This document shows, piece by piece, positions 35,078-42,694 of a stretch of 64,000 nt of DNA; the stretch's first letter is position 1, and the number at the start of each line of letters is the position of its first letter. The DNA is from QYOJ01 sp964616825. GTDB taxonomy: Bacteria; Bacteroidota; Bacteroidia; Bacteroidales; FEN-979. A model generated the notes under the pieces. The model did not search any database and was not told the origin of the DNA. It saw only the letters and a program-made list of their open reading frames with translations. The translations under genes were made by a program, and so were the position numbers. Where the stretch lies: assembly GCA_964616825.1 (NCBI GenBank), contig CAZTSX010000009.1, forward strand, positions 1 through 64,000. The letters are read 5' to 3'.

Positions 35078-36268
35078 TTACATTCTTCTGTTTCCAAGAG
35101 TCAGGTTGTGAACGCTTCGCAGGAGGTTCTCTTCGGTTTCGTCAAACACTTTATTCCTCCGTTTGTAAACCGCTGCAGCCACTTCGATCGCTTTGTTGAG
35201 ATCGTACACAGAATGGCCGGATGTACTCCCCCAGGAGAAAGATGGGATAAAGTTCCTCGAAAAGCCTGATCCAAATATGTTCGCATTGATTCCTACCACG
35301 GAACCTGTGTTGAACATGGAGTCAATGCTGCTTTTTGAGTGATCACCCATAATCAGGCCACAAAACTGCAGATGAGTATTGATAAATGTCATCTTCCCAT
35401 AGCTCCATACCCGAATCTCATCATAGGTATTCTTCAGATTGGAAGTATTGGTGTCTGCACCCAGGTTACACCACTCAGAGATGACAGAATGTCCGACAAA
35501 TCCGTCGTGGGCTTTATTTCCATATCCGAAAAAGACTGAGTTATTCACCTCTCCACCGATCCTGCATTCCGGACCAAACGTGGATGCCCCGTAGATCTTA
35601 GCTCCCATCTTGATCTGGGTGCCTTCACAAATTCCGACAGGCCCCCGCAGCATAGCGCCTTCCATAACATTCGCATCTGCGCCAATGTAAATCGGACCAT
35701 CGGTAGCATTCAATATAGCACATTCCACCCGGGCGCCTTTCTCAATAAAAATATTCTTCGCTCCAAACACACGATTGGTATCACTAAGGGATTGAGATTT
35801 CCTCCCCTTTGTGATCAGGCTGAAATCTTCACGTAGAGCCAGGTCATTTTTAGAGAAAATATCCCAGGTATGGCTGATCTTCAAGGGCGCTTTCTTCAAC
35901 TCTACCTCCTCAATCCCTTCAGAAGATGATTCACCCGGAGTGTCAAGGTCTTTTGCTGTCACGCGTATCGCGATGATGGTATCGTCATAGGCAAGTGTCT
36001 GGTCATGCTGCAGGTTTTCGATTGCTTTTACCATCGCAGCATCCGGACATACAGAACCGTTGATCAGAATGTTGTTATCCTCCTTGATAATCGGAAACTT
36101 TTGTGACAAATATCCATCAGTTAATGAAGAAGTCTTCACACCCAGGTGCTTCTCCCACTTCTCACGAATCGTAAGAATTCCGACCCGGATATCTGCCACG
36201 GGCCGCATAAAGGTCAGTGGGAGTAAGTTCGTCCTAACGATGCTTTCATCGAAGAGAATATAATTCAT
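35078..36268 (-). CDS. GlmU-like sugar-phosphate protein with left-handed beta-helix
   Basis: 396 residues. The C-terminal half (about 170-330) is a hexapeptide-repeat left-handed beta-helix (IFIEKGARVECAILN, PIYIGADANVMEGAMLRGP, GTQIKMGAKIYG). The N-terminal half corresponds to the nucleotidyltransferase region of Bacteroidota GlmU-family proteins, but it lacks the canonical LAAGxGTRM loop. It starts MNYILFDESIVRTNLLPLTF. Catalytic capacity is therefore uncertain; it could be a sugar-1-phosphate nucleotidyltransferase or acyltransferase relative. A terminator separates it from rpmE2 upstream. Confidence 0.8.
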   Translation of the reverse strand: MNYILFDESIVRTNLLPLTFMRPVADIRVGILTIREKWEKHLGVKTSSLTDGYLSQKFPIIKEDNNILINGSVCPDAAMVKAIENLQHDQTLAYDDTIIAIRVTAKDLDTPGESSSEGIEEVELKKAPLKISHTWDIFSKNDLALREDFSLITKGRKSQSLSDTNRVFGAKNIFIEKGARVECAILNATDGPIYIGADANVMEGAMLRGPVGICEGTQIKMGAKIYGASTFGPECRIGGEVNNSVFFGYGNKAHDGFVGHSVISEWCNLGADTNTSNLKNTYDEIRVWSYGKMTFINTHLQFCGLIMGDHSKSSIDSMFNTGSVVGINANIFGSGFSRNFIPSFSWGSTSGHSVYDLNKAIEVAAAVYKRRNKVFDETEENLLRSVHNLTLGNRRM

Positions 36269-36312
36269 AGTTTAATGCTTGAAAGATTATTACAAAAATA
36301 GGCATTAACTAT

Positions 36313-36351
36313 AAAAAAAAGCCCCCGAAAAAGAGAAACGGAGGCTTTTTT
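36313..36351 (-). terminator. Rho-independent terminator after rpmE2
   Basis: AAAAAAAAGCCCCCG and CGGAGGCTTTTTT form a GC stem with one mismatch, flanked by A and T runs. It is therefore terminator-like on both strands. It lies 20 bases after the rpmE2 stop and 45 bases before the GlmU-like start, and should end rpmE2 transcription. Confidence 0.85.
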
Positions 36352-36370
36352 ATCAAATGTTTTCAACGAT

Positions 36371-36640
36371 TTACTTCTTCTCATTTTTATCCAGATGTTT
36401 TTGATAGCGGCTCTTGAATTTATCAACCCGACCGGCCGTATCGACAAACTTCATTTTTCCGGTGAAAAAAGGATGCGATGTGTGAGAAATCTCTATTTTC
36501 ACAAGGGGATACTCCATTCCGTCTTCCCATACGGTCGTCTCCTTGGTTTTAACCGTGGATTTGGTTAAGAAAGTATAATCGTTGGATATATCCTTGAATA
36601 CTACAAACCTGTAATCCTTCGGATGAATATCTTTCTTCAT
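36371..36640 (-). CDS. rpmE2: 50S ribosomal protein L31 type B
   Basis: 89 residues, matching type B L31 (MKKDIHPKDYRFVVFKD, SHPFFTGKMKFVDTAGRVDKF). It lacks the zinc-binding CxxC pair of the type A form. It is a component of the large ribosomal subunit at the inter-subunit bridge. It stands alone between a -7 promoter candidate and a strong terminator, so it is probably monocistronic. Confidence 0.96.
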   Translation of the reverse strand: MKKDIHPKDYRFVVFKDISNDYTFLTKSTVKTKETTVWEDGMEYPLVKIEISHTSHPFFTGKMKFVDTAGRVDKFKSRYQKHLDKNEKK

Positions 36641-36665
36641 GTCAAACTGTTTTAGAATGAGGGTG

Positions 36666-36673
36666 CAAAAATA
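36666..36673 (-). promoter_or_regulatory. Candidate rpmE2 -7 box
   Basis: The minus strand reads TATTTTTG (then C), a TAnnTTTG match, 25 bases before the rpmE2 ATG. Confidence 0.5.
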
Positions 36674-36704
36674 ATGCTTTTTCTTGAATTAAATGTTTTT
36701 CAGG

Positions 36705-37784
36705 CTAAATTTTTTCAAGAAGAAACCGGAGAGTATCCACTCCGTCAGCATAATCACTTAATGCAGGATTCTGAGTGCTGCCGGGAGAGATAGCTCCTTC
36801 AACTAAGGGATCCAGACTCACGATACATTGGATCTGATCCTGATGTTGAGTAAGTGAACGAGTCACACTGGAAATATCCTTGTAATATTCGTAATGAAAA
36901 ACCGAAACCGGAGCAGCCAACTTTTCATTCTCAATCAGCAGGTAGAACCCTCCATCTAGGAAAGGGGTTCGGTTAACCAGGTAAAGTGACTTGTAATAAT
37001 CCAGATTGTTCCTGTATTTCACATGATTGAAGAACTCCTGATATGTGAGAAGCGCCTTGTGAAGAGGAGTAAAATCATAATCTTTTGGGATATACAGTTT
37101 GGAAACACTGCGGCAACCAAGACCAAAATAGTTAAAAAGATCGTTGGTCAGATGTTCGAGATCTTCCTGCGACTCCCCGCCTGTCAGAATAGCCACTCCC
37201 GAACGGTTTTTGCGGATAATGTTCGGGTGTTTCCCGAAATAACGTTCAAAATACCGGGAGGTGTTACCGCTCCCTGTAGCGATTACAGCATCGATATTGC
37301 GGATCTCACCGGTTACCAGATTGATCTTCTCTTTCCAGGCAGTCTCCAGCAGCATCAAGCAGTTCATCAATGCCGGGATCAGAATGGAATCCTGCGAGGA
37401 GAGCCGGGCCACCAGCGTATGGTTGGTCATCAGCACAGAGAGGAGGTCATGGAAACCCACCATCGGGATGTTGCCTGCCATGACCACCCCTACCCTCTTT
37501 CCATCGCGGCTACTCAGAATTCCCTTCCGGTATGGATCCAGCCAGTCAACCAACCGCTCCTCCGTAAGATTGTCACCCCAATAGCGAAGCATTTGGAGAA
37601 TCTGATCACAGGTGAACCAGGGATTCTCAATCTCTGCCTCCCTGATGGCTAGCTCGATCAGATTCCGGCTTGTTTCCCAGATCGCAGGATCCAATGATTT
37701 CGGATCACAGGAGTTTGTATATGTACGAAGAACTTGCCCAAGCGAGGCAAATGAAGAAATTCTTTGTTCCAGCGTCATTCTCAT
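36705..37784 (-). CDS. LuxC-like acyl-CoA reductase
   Basis: 359 residues, aldehyde-dehydrogenase fold, of the family that includes the LuxC fatty acyl reductases. Recognisable stretches are KRVGVVMAGNIPMVGFHDLLSVLMTN, IATGSGNTSRYFERYFG, IIRKNRSGVAILTGGES and FNYFGLGCRSVSKLY, where the Cys is the likely acyl-thioester nucleophile. It would reduce acyl-CoA to an aldehyde. No lux-type acyltransferase or synthetase is present. The neighbourhood is that of serC-serA, which I recall as a common arrangement in Bacteroidota. The physiological substrate is unknown. Confidence 0.82.
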   Translation of the reverse strand: MRMTLEQRISSFASLGQVLRTYTNSCDPKSLDPAIWETSRNLIELAIREAEIENPWFTCDQILQMLRYWGDNLTEERLVDWLDPYRKGILSSRDGKRVGVVMAGNIPMVGFHDLLSVLMTNHTLVARLSSQDSILIPALMNCLMLLETAWKEKINLVTGEIRNIDAVIATGSGNTSRYFERYFGKHPNIIRKNRSGVAILTGGESQEDLEHLTNDLFNYFGLGCRSVSKLYIPKDYDFTPLHKALLTYQEFFNHVKYRNNLDYYKSLYLVNRTPFLDGGFYLLIENEKLAAPVSVFHYEYYKDISSVTRSLTQHQDQIQCIVSLDPLVEGAISPGSTQNPALSDYADGVDTLRFLLEKI

Positions 37785-37794
37785 GGATTTTTCG

Positions 37795-37802
37795 CAAATT
37801 TA
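37795..37802 (-). promoter_or_regulatory. Candidate -7 box for the acyl-CoA reductase gene
   Basis: The minus strand reads TAAATTTG (then C), matching TAnnTTTG, 10 bases before the ATG at 37784. Confidence 0.45.
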
Positions 37803-37844
37803 CACAATCAAACCAACAACTCAGAGATCTATCTCCCTTCATCC

Positions 37845-38759
37845 ATGATGAGAACCGGTGTTATTGTCTGTGTATTTATTGTGATGCAACTTTCTCAATT
37901 ATCCGGTACAGCGCAGCCATTCAAAGCCATCAATCAAGCAGAAGATAGCCTGAAGAAACTCTTCCATCTGGCAACCGGTAGTCTCGAGAATGAAAGAAGG
38001 AGTTCAGCCGGCCAACAATTTGCCGCGCTCTTTTATCAAACAATGGAGATGCAGGGATCTTTTATATACCCGTTTGACTCTCTTCCGACCATTTCAAAAC
38101 TGACCTCTCCCGACAACACGTTCCGGCTCTATACCTGGAATATTCCACTCCTGTCAGGAACCAATACCTTTTACGGTGCAATCCAGTTTATCACAGAAGC
38201 GAGCGATTCATTTCATGTTATTGTATTGCATGATAAAAGTGGGGAGATCCTCCAGCCGGAGATCAAAATATTGTCGCCTCAGCAATGGTTCGGAGCAATC
38301 TATTACCAGATTATCCCGGAACAAACCCTCACAGGAGAGGTGATATATACCCTGTTAGGCTGGCATGGAGAGAACCTGTTACTGACCACCCGGCTGATAG
38401 ATATCCTCTCAATATCTCCTTCCAGTGAAGTGCAGTTTGGCAAATCCATGTTTTGCAACTATGAAGAGAGCAAACCGAGCAGAATCATTTTTAGGTACAC
38501 TGCAAAGGCTTCCATGATATTGAGGTATGAAGAACAATACATCATCACCTCAAAAAAGTGGAATATAAAACAGAGAGAGTATGAATCTCAACTCGAAAAA
38601 GCGTTTATAATCGTATGCGACAGACTTGTACCTGCCGATCCACAACTTGCCGGTCAATATGAATATTATATCCCGGCAGGAGATGCTATGGACGGGTTTG
38701 TTTTCAGAGAGGGATGCTGGCATTTCATCGAAGATATTGATGTCAGAAATCCAAAGTAG
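37845..38759 (+). CDS. Unknown exported protein
   Basis: 304 residues from the ATG at 37845, chosen because it gives a clean signal peptide (MMRTGVIVCVFIVMQLSQLSGTAQ). The upstream in-frame Met at 37764 would overlap the divergent reductase gene and bury the signal. The mature part looks beta-rich (FRLYTWNIPLLSGTNTFYGAIQF, FHVIVLHDKSGEI, IYTLLGWHGENLLLTTRLIDIL). No catalytic motif or family is recognised. A periplasmic or outer-surface location is likely. It is followed by 144 non-coding bases before serC. Confidence 0.75.
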   Translation: MMRTGVIVCVFIVMQLSQLSGTAQPFKAINQAEDSLKKLFHLATGSLENERRSSAGQQFAALFYQTMEMQGSFIYPFDSLPTISKLTSPDNTFRLYTWNIPLLSGTNTFYGAIQFITEASDSFHVIVLHDKSGEILQPEIKILSPQQWFGAIYYQIIPEQTLTGEVIYTLLGWHGENLLLTTRLIDILSISPSSEVQFGKSMFCNYEESKPSRIIFRYTAKASMILRYEEQYIITSKKWNIKQREYESQLEKAFIIVCDRLVPADPQLAGQYEYYIPAGDAMDGFVFREGCWHFIEDIDVRNPK

Positions 38760-38903
38760 AGATCGCTTGTTCCCCCTGGTTCTGCTCTTTTTTTTAAATT
38801 AAAATTATTTTATATTTAACTCCAAAGTATACTTGGATCACATCTTTTTTTGTAGTAATATTGCATAGTAATAATAGTCCACAATTAATTTAATTTTTAT
38901 TCT

Positions 38904-39974
38904 ATGAAAAAACATAATTTTAACGCAGGACCCTCCATCCTTCCACGAATTGCTGTGGAAAACTCCGCAAAAGCTATCCTCGACTTAAACGGAAGTGGTC
39001 TGTCCATTCTGGAGATCTCACATCGACACAAAGATTTTCAAGTAATTATTGATGAGGCAGTTGCCCTGTTCAATGAGTTATTGAATATTCCTGAGGGATA
39101 TCATGTTCTTTTCCTTGGTGGTGGCGCCAGCACACAATTTGTCATGGTTCCATTCAACCTCCTGCAAACCAAAGCAGCATATCTTGAGACTGGTGCCTGG
39201 GCAAAAAAAGCGATCAAAGAAGCCAAGCTTTTTGGCGAAGTTGATGTGGTAGGCTCTTCAGCAGATAAGAATTTCAGTTACATACCCAAAGGGTACACCG
39301 TTCCTGCTGATGCGGATTATTTCCATATCACCACCAACAACACGATCTTCGGAACCGAGATCAAGCACGATATTGATTCTCCTGTGCCTCTGGTTGCTGA
39401 CATGTCATCCGACATCTTCAGCCGTCCGGTTGACATTAATAAATATGGGATCATTTATGGTGGGGCTCAAAAAAACCTGGGTCCATCTGGTGTCACATTT
39501 GTCATCATCCGTGATGATATCCTCGGAAAAGTAGAACGTCCTATTCCATCTATGCTCGATTACACGATCCAGATCAAGAACGGTTCCATGTTCAACACTC
39601 CCCCCTGTTTCGCTATTTTTACATGTTTGGAAACCCTCAAATGGATCAAAGCCTCAGGTGGCGTCAAGAAGATCCGGGAGATGAATGAAAAGAAAGCTGC
39701 CTTGCTCTACCAGGCGATTGATAACAGTAAGATATTTACCGGCCCTGTTGCCAAAGAAGATCGCTCTCTAATGAACATCTGCTTTGTGATGAAAGAGCAG
39801 TACAAAGACAAAGAGGAGGCTTTCATGGAGTTTGCAAAGGGAAAAGGGATGGTAGGGATCAAAGGCCACAGATCCGTTGGCGGTTTCCGCGCATCCACAT
39901 ATAATGCACTCCCGATCGGGAGTGTGCATGCACTCATCGGTTGTATGCATGAATTTGAAGTCGAAAATGCATAA
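38904..39974 (+). CDS. serC: Phosphoserine aminotransferase
   Basis: 356 residues, standard SerC. It begins NFNAGPSILP; ISHRHKDF and LFLGGGASTQF line the active site, and PLP binds K190 in YGGAQKNLGPSG. It converts 3-phosphohydroxypyruvate and glutamate to phosphoserine. serA follows 50 bases later, separated by a perfect 20-base palindrome, so the two steps are probably co-transcribed. The 144-base region upstream (38760-38903) is AT-rich, with no clear TAnnTTTG box. Confidence 0.96.
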   Translation: MKKHNFNAGPSILPRIAVENSAKAILDLNGSGLSILEISHRHKDFQVIIDEAVALFNELLNIPEGYHVLFLGGGASTQFVMVPFNLLQTKAAYLETGAWAKKAIKEAKLFGEVDVVGSSADKNFSYIPKGYTVPADADYFHITTNNTIFGTEIKHDIDSPVPLVADMSSDIFSRPVDINKYGIIYGGAQKNLGPSGVTFVIIRDDILGKVERPIPSMLDYTIQIKNGSMFNTPPCFAIFTCLETLKWIKASGGVKKIREMNEKKAALLYQAIDNSKIFTGPVAKEDRSLMNICFVMKEQYKDKEEAFMEFAKGKGMVGIKGHRSVGGFRASTYNALPIGSVHALIGCMHEFEVENA

Positions 39975-39988
39975 GTTCAACAATGTTA

Positions 39989-40008
39989 GGGCGACCTGCA
40001 GGTCGCCC
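39989..40008. repeat. Perfect 20-base palindrome between serC and serA
   Basis: GGGCGACCTG followed directly by its reverse complement CAGGTCGCCC. It is GC-rich and lies 14 bases after the serC stop and 16 bases before the serA ATG. It could fold as a 20-base hairpin in the mRNA or be a dispersed palindromic repeat. There is no T-run after it, so it is not a classical terminator. Confidence 0.9.
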
Positions 40009-40024
40009 GTCAAAAAATATACAT

Positions 40025-40948
40025 ATGACAAAAGTATTAATTGCTACAGAAAAACCATTTGCCCCGGTTGCCGTTACAGGTATCCGCGAAGTGGTTGAAG
40101 AGGCCGGGTATGAACTCGTCCTGCTTGAAAACTATACCAGTAAAGATGAGCTGATCAAAACCGTTTCCGATGTCGATGCCATGATCATTAGAAGCGATAA
40201 AGCCGACAAAGATGTCATCGACGCCGGAACGAACCTGAAGATTGTAGTCCGGGCAGGCGCTGGATACGATAACGTCGACCTGCAAGCAGCTTCTGCAAAA
40301 GGAGTTGTTGTGATGAATACGCCAGGACAAAACTCCAACGCTGTTGCGGAACTTGCTGCCGGCATGATGGTATATTATGTCAGGAATTTCTTCAATGGCA
40401 AGTCAGGGACAGAATTGAAAGATCGGACACTGGGAATTCACGCGTATGGTTATGTTGGTAAGAATGTCGCCAGGATCGCAAAGGGATTCGGCATGGATGT
40501 TTACGCCTTCGATCCTTTTATTCCCAGAAAAGAGATCGAGAACGATGGCGTCAAATGTGTGGATACCGTGCAAGAACTGTACAAAACCTGTCAGTTCATC
40601 TCGTTGCACATTCCATCCAACAGCCAGACCAAACAATCGATTAACTATGCCCTTTTATCCATGATGCCGGAAAATGCCGTTCTGGTGAATACAGCACGTG
40701 CAGAGGTAATTCATGAAGAGGAGTTGTTGAAGGTTTTTGCTGATCGTACCGATTTCGCCTATCTCACCGATATTGCACCAGCAAACAGAGAGGATCTTGA
40801 AGTGAACTATTCGGCCAGATTTTTCGCTACCCCTAAGAAAATGGGGGCACAAACACTCGAGGCAAATGTCAATGCCGGGATTGCCGCAGCGAAACAAATT
40901 GTTGGCTTCATCAGTAACGGAGATACTACATTTCAGGTAAATAAGTAA
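40025..40948 (+). CDS. serA: D-3-phosphoglycerate dehydrogenase, short type III (Lys) form
   Basis: 307 residues from the ATG at 40025; an upstream in-frame ATG at 39983 would include the palindrome and is rejected. D-2-hydroxyacid dehydrogenase fold with NAD site LGIHAYGYVG and catalytic Arg225 in VNTARAEVI. The usual catalytic His is replaced by Lys271 in TPKKMGAQT. That Lys, and the absence of an ACT regulatory domain, are features of the type III-K enzymes described from Bacteroides and Entamoeba. It oxidises 3-phosphoglycerate in the first step of serine synthesis and follows serC. Confidence 0.92.
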   Translation: MTKVLIATEKPFAPVAVTGIREVVEEAGYELVLLENYTSKDELIKTVSDVDAMIIRSDKADKDVIDAGTNLKIVVRAGAGYDNVDLQAASAKGVVVMNTPGQNSNAVAELAAGMMVYYVRNFFNGKSGTELKDRTLGIHAYGYVGKNVARIAKGFGMDVYAFDPFIPRKEIENDGVKCVDTVQELYKTCQFISLHIPSNSQTKQSINYALLSMMPENAVLVNTARAEVIHEEELLKVFADRTDFAYLTDIAPANREDLEVNYSARFFATPKKMGAQTLEANVNAGIAAAKQIVGFISNGDTTFQVNK

Positions 40949-40981
40949 AAAAAACGATATGCTGGAGGGGCATTTTTAGAA

Positions 40982-40989
40982 TATCTTTG
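40982..40989 (+). promoter_or_regulatory. Candidate -7 box for the four-helix/DUF1015 pair
   Basis: TATCTTTG (TAnnTTTG) lies 29 bases before the ATG at 41019, in the 70-base gap after serA. This suggests that the next two genes can be transcribed apart from serCA. Confidence 0.45.
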
Positions 40990-41018
40990 TATCTTAGTGT
41001 TCCTTAAGCAGCTCATCT

Positions 41019-41444
41019 ATGGAAAACGAACAGGAAAAACCCACCACCTTTTTCAGGTTTGAAGACTTGAGGATCTATCACAAATCCCTTGATTATATCG
41101 ATTCCCTCTATTCATTAGCAGCTGATTGTCAAGAAGAGAAACTGGCCAAACATTTTTTTGATCAGTTTCTCACTTCAGCACAAGGGATTGCGTCGAATAT
41201 TGCAGAGGGTTCCTCCAGAAATAAAAGTCAGTTTATCTATTACCTGAAAATGGCCAAGAGTTCTGTCAGAGAGTGTGTGGTTTTATCGACTATTGGACAA
41301 CAGCGTGCATATATCAATGACGACGAGTATGACAAATCAAAGAACTACCTGATGGAGATGACCAAAATGATCGGCGCCCTTATTGGAAGCCTCCAGCGCA
41401 GTGTGAAAGATAGTAATTCTGAAGGTGAACCAGTAACAGAGTAA
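41019..41444 (+). CDS. Four-helix bundle protein of the S23/IVP family
   Basis: 141 residues. The motifs FRFEDLRIYHKSLDYIDSLY, LTSAQGIASNIAEGSSR and FIYYLKMAKSSVRECVVL are those of the S23 four-helix bundle family, first found in intervening sequences of 23S rRNA genes. No rRNA is near, so this is a free-standing member. The stop overlaps the DUF1015 start (TAATG), showing translational coupling. Function is unknown; the family may bind nucleic acid, but that is not visible here. Confidence 0.88.
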   Translation: MENEQEKPTTFFRFEDLRIYHKSLDYIDSLYSLAADCQEEKLAKHFFDQFLTSAQGIASNIAEGSSRNKSQFIYYLKMAKSSVRECVVLSTIGQQRAYINDDEYDKSKNYLMEMTKMIGALIGSLQRSVKDSNSEGEPVTE

Positions 41445-42694
41445 TGGCTATTTTGAAAGCATTCAAAGGTCTCAGACCTCCAAATGAGATCGAAAAAGAG
41501 CTTGCCTCACGCCCCTATGATGTTCTGAACTCCCAGGAGGCAAGAGTAGAAGCTGACGGAAATCCCTACTCTCTTTTACATATCATCAAACCCGAGATCG
41601 ATCTTCCTATAGGTACGGATGAACACGGTCAGCAGGTATATGATAAGGCCAAAGAGAACTTTGAGAAGTTCAAAGAGAGAGGATGGCTTGTACAGGATGG
41701 TAAAGAGCGCCTCTATATTTATGCCCAGACGATGAATGGGAAGACCCAGTATGGTATTGTGGGTTGTGCCGGTGTAGATGATTACCTGAACGGGATCATT
41801 AAAAAACATGAGCTCACGCGTCATGAGAAAGAGGACGATCGAATGAAACATGTGCGGATCACGAATGCTAACATGGAACCTGTCTTCTTTACCTACCCCG
41901 CCGTTAAAGAGATCGATGAAATCGTTGAAGCCTACGTGAAATCACACGATCCGGTGTATGATTTTGTTGCTGATGATGATATTGGACACCATTTCTGGGT
42001 GATAGAAGATGATGAGGTCATGAACAGGATCATCTCCCTTTTCAACGAAATTCCATATACCTATGTGGCAGACGGACATCATCGTACAGCTGCGGCAGCC
42101 CTGGTAGGGAATGAAAAACGCAAGCAGAATCCAAACTATTCGGGAGATGAGGAGTTCAATTACTTTCTGGCGGTTCATTTCCCTGATGACCAACTCTCTA
42201 TCATCGATTATAATCGCGTGGTAAAAGACCTGAACGGATTATCTGACAAGGATTTCCTGAACAAACTGGAGGAGGGATTCACCATTGAAGCCAAAGGGAG
42301 TAAGATTTACAAACCTGATAAGTTACATAATTTTTCGTTGTACCTTGATGGGAAATGGTATTCAATGACCGCTAAGCCTGGGACCTTTAATGATGCGGAT
42401 CCAATCGGTGTGTTGGATGTCACCATCCTGTCAAAACTAATTCTCGAAAAAATTCTGGGAATCAAAGACCTGCGTACCGATAAGCGCATTGATTTTATAG
42501 GTGGTATCCGCGGACTTGGGGAGTTGAAAAGACGAGTGGATAGCGGTGAGATGAAAGTCGCTTTTGCCCTTTACCCTGTTTCGATGAAACAACTTATCGA
42601 TATTGCCGACACAGGTAATATCATGCCTCCAAAGACCACATGGTTTGAGCCCAAACTCAGAAGCGGTCTGGTTATACACTCACTGGATGACTAG
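41444..42694 (+). CDS. DUF1015 family protein
   Basis: 416 residues, full-length DUF1015 (opening FKGLRPPNEIEKELASRPYDVLN). The most conserved segment, VADGHHRTAAA (D210-R214 = DGHHR), resembles the core motif of ParB/SerK-type folds. Its N-terminal stretch (PYDVL, NPYSLLHIIKPEIDLP) is also family-typical. It is translationally coupled to the four-helix gene and downstream of serC-serA. A role in serine or phosphoserine metabolism is therefore suggested, but biochemistry for the family is not known to me. The end overlaps the convergent phosphotransferase gene by 4 bases. Confidence 0.88.
   Translation: MAILKAFKGLRPPNEIEKELASRPYDVLNSQEARVEADGNPYSLLHIIKPEIDLPIGTDEHGQQVYDKAKENFEKFKERGWLVQDGKERLYIYAQTMNGKTQYGIVGCAGVDDYLNGIIKKHELTRHEKEDDRMKHVRITNANMEPVFFTYPAVKEIDEIVEAYVKSHDPVYDFVADDDIGHHFWVIEDDEVMNRIISLFNEIPYTYVADGHHRTAAAALVGNEKRKQNPNYSGDEEFNYFLAVHFPDDQLSIIDYNRVVKDLNGLSDKDFLNKLEEGFTIEAKGSKIYKPDKLHNFSLYLDGKWYSMTAKPGTFNDADPIGVLDVTILSKLILEKILGIKDLRTDKRIDFIGGIRGLGELKRRVDSGEMKVAFALYPVSMKQLIDIADTGNIMPPKTTWFEPKLRSGLVIHSLDD

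Noticed and set aside
37764..37844. Upstream start for the exported protein at 37764
   Set aside because: It would bury a clean signal peptide and overlap the reductase gene.
39983..40024. Longer serA start at 39983
   Set aside because: It would translate through the palindrome and add 14 residues not expected of the family; the ATG at 40025 fits better.
40959..40977. Hairpin ATGC...GCAT followed by five T after serA
   Set aside because: The stem is only four base pairs; too weak to call a terminator.
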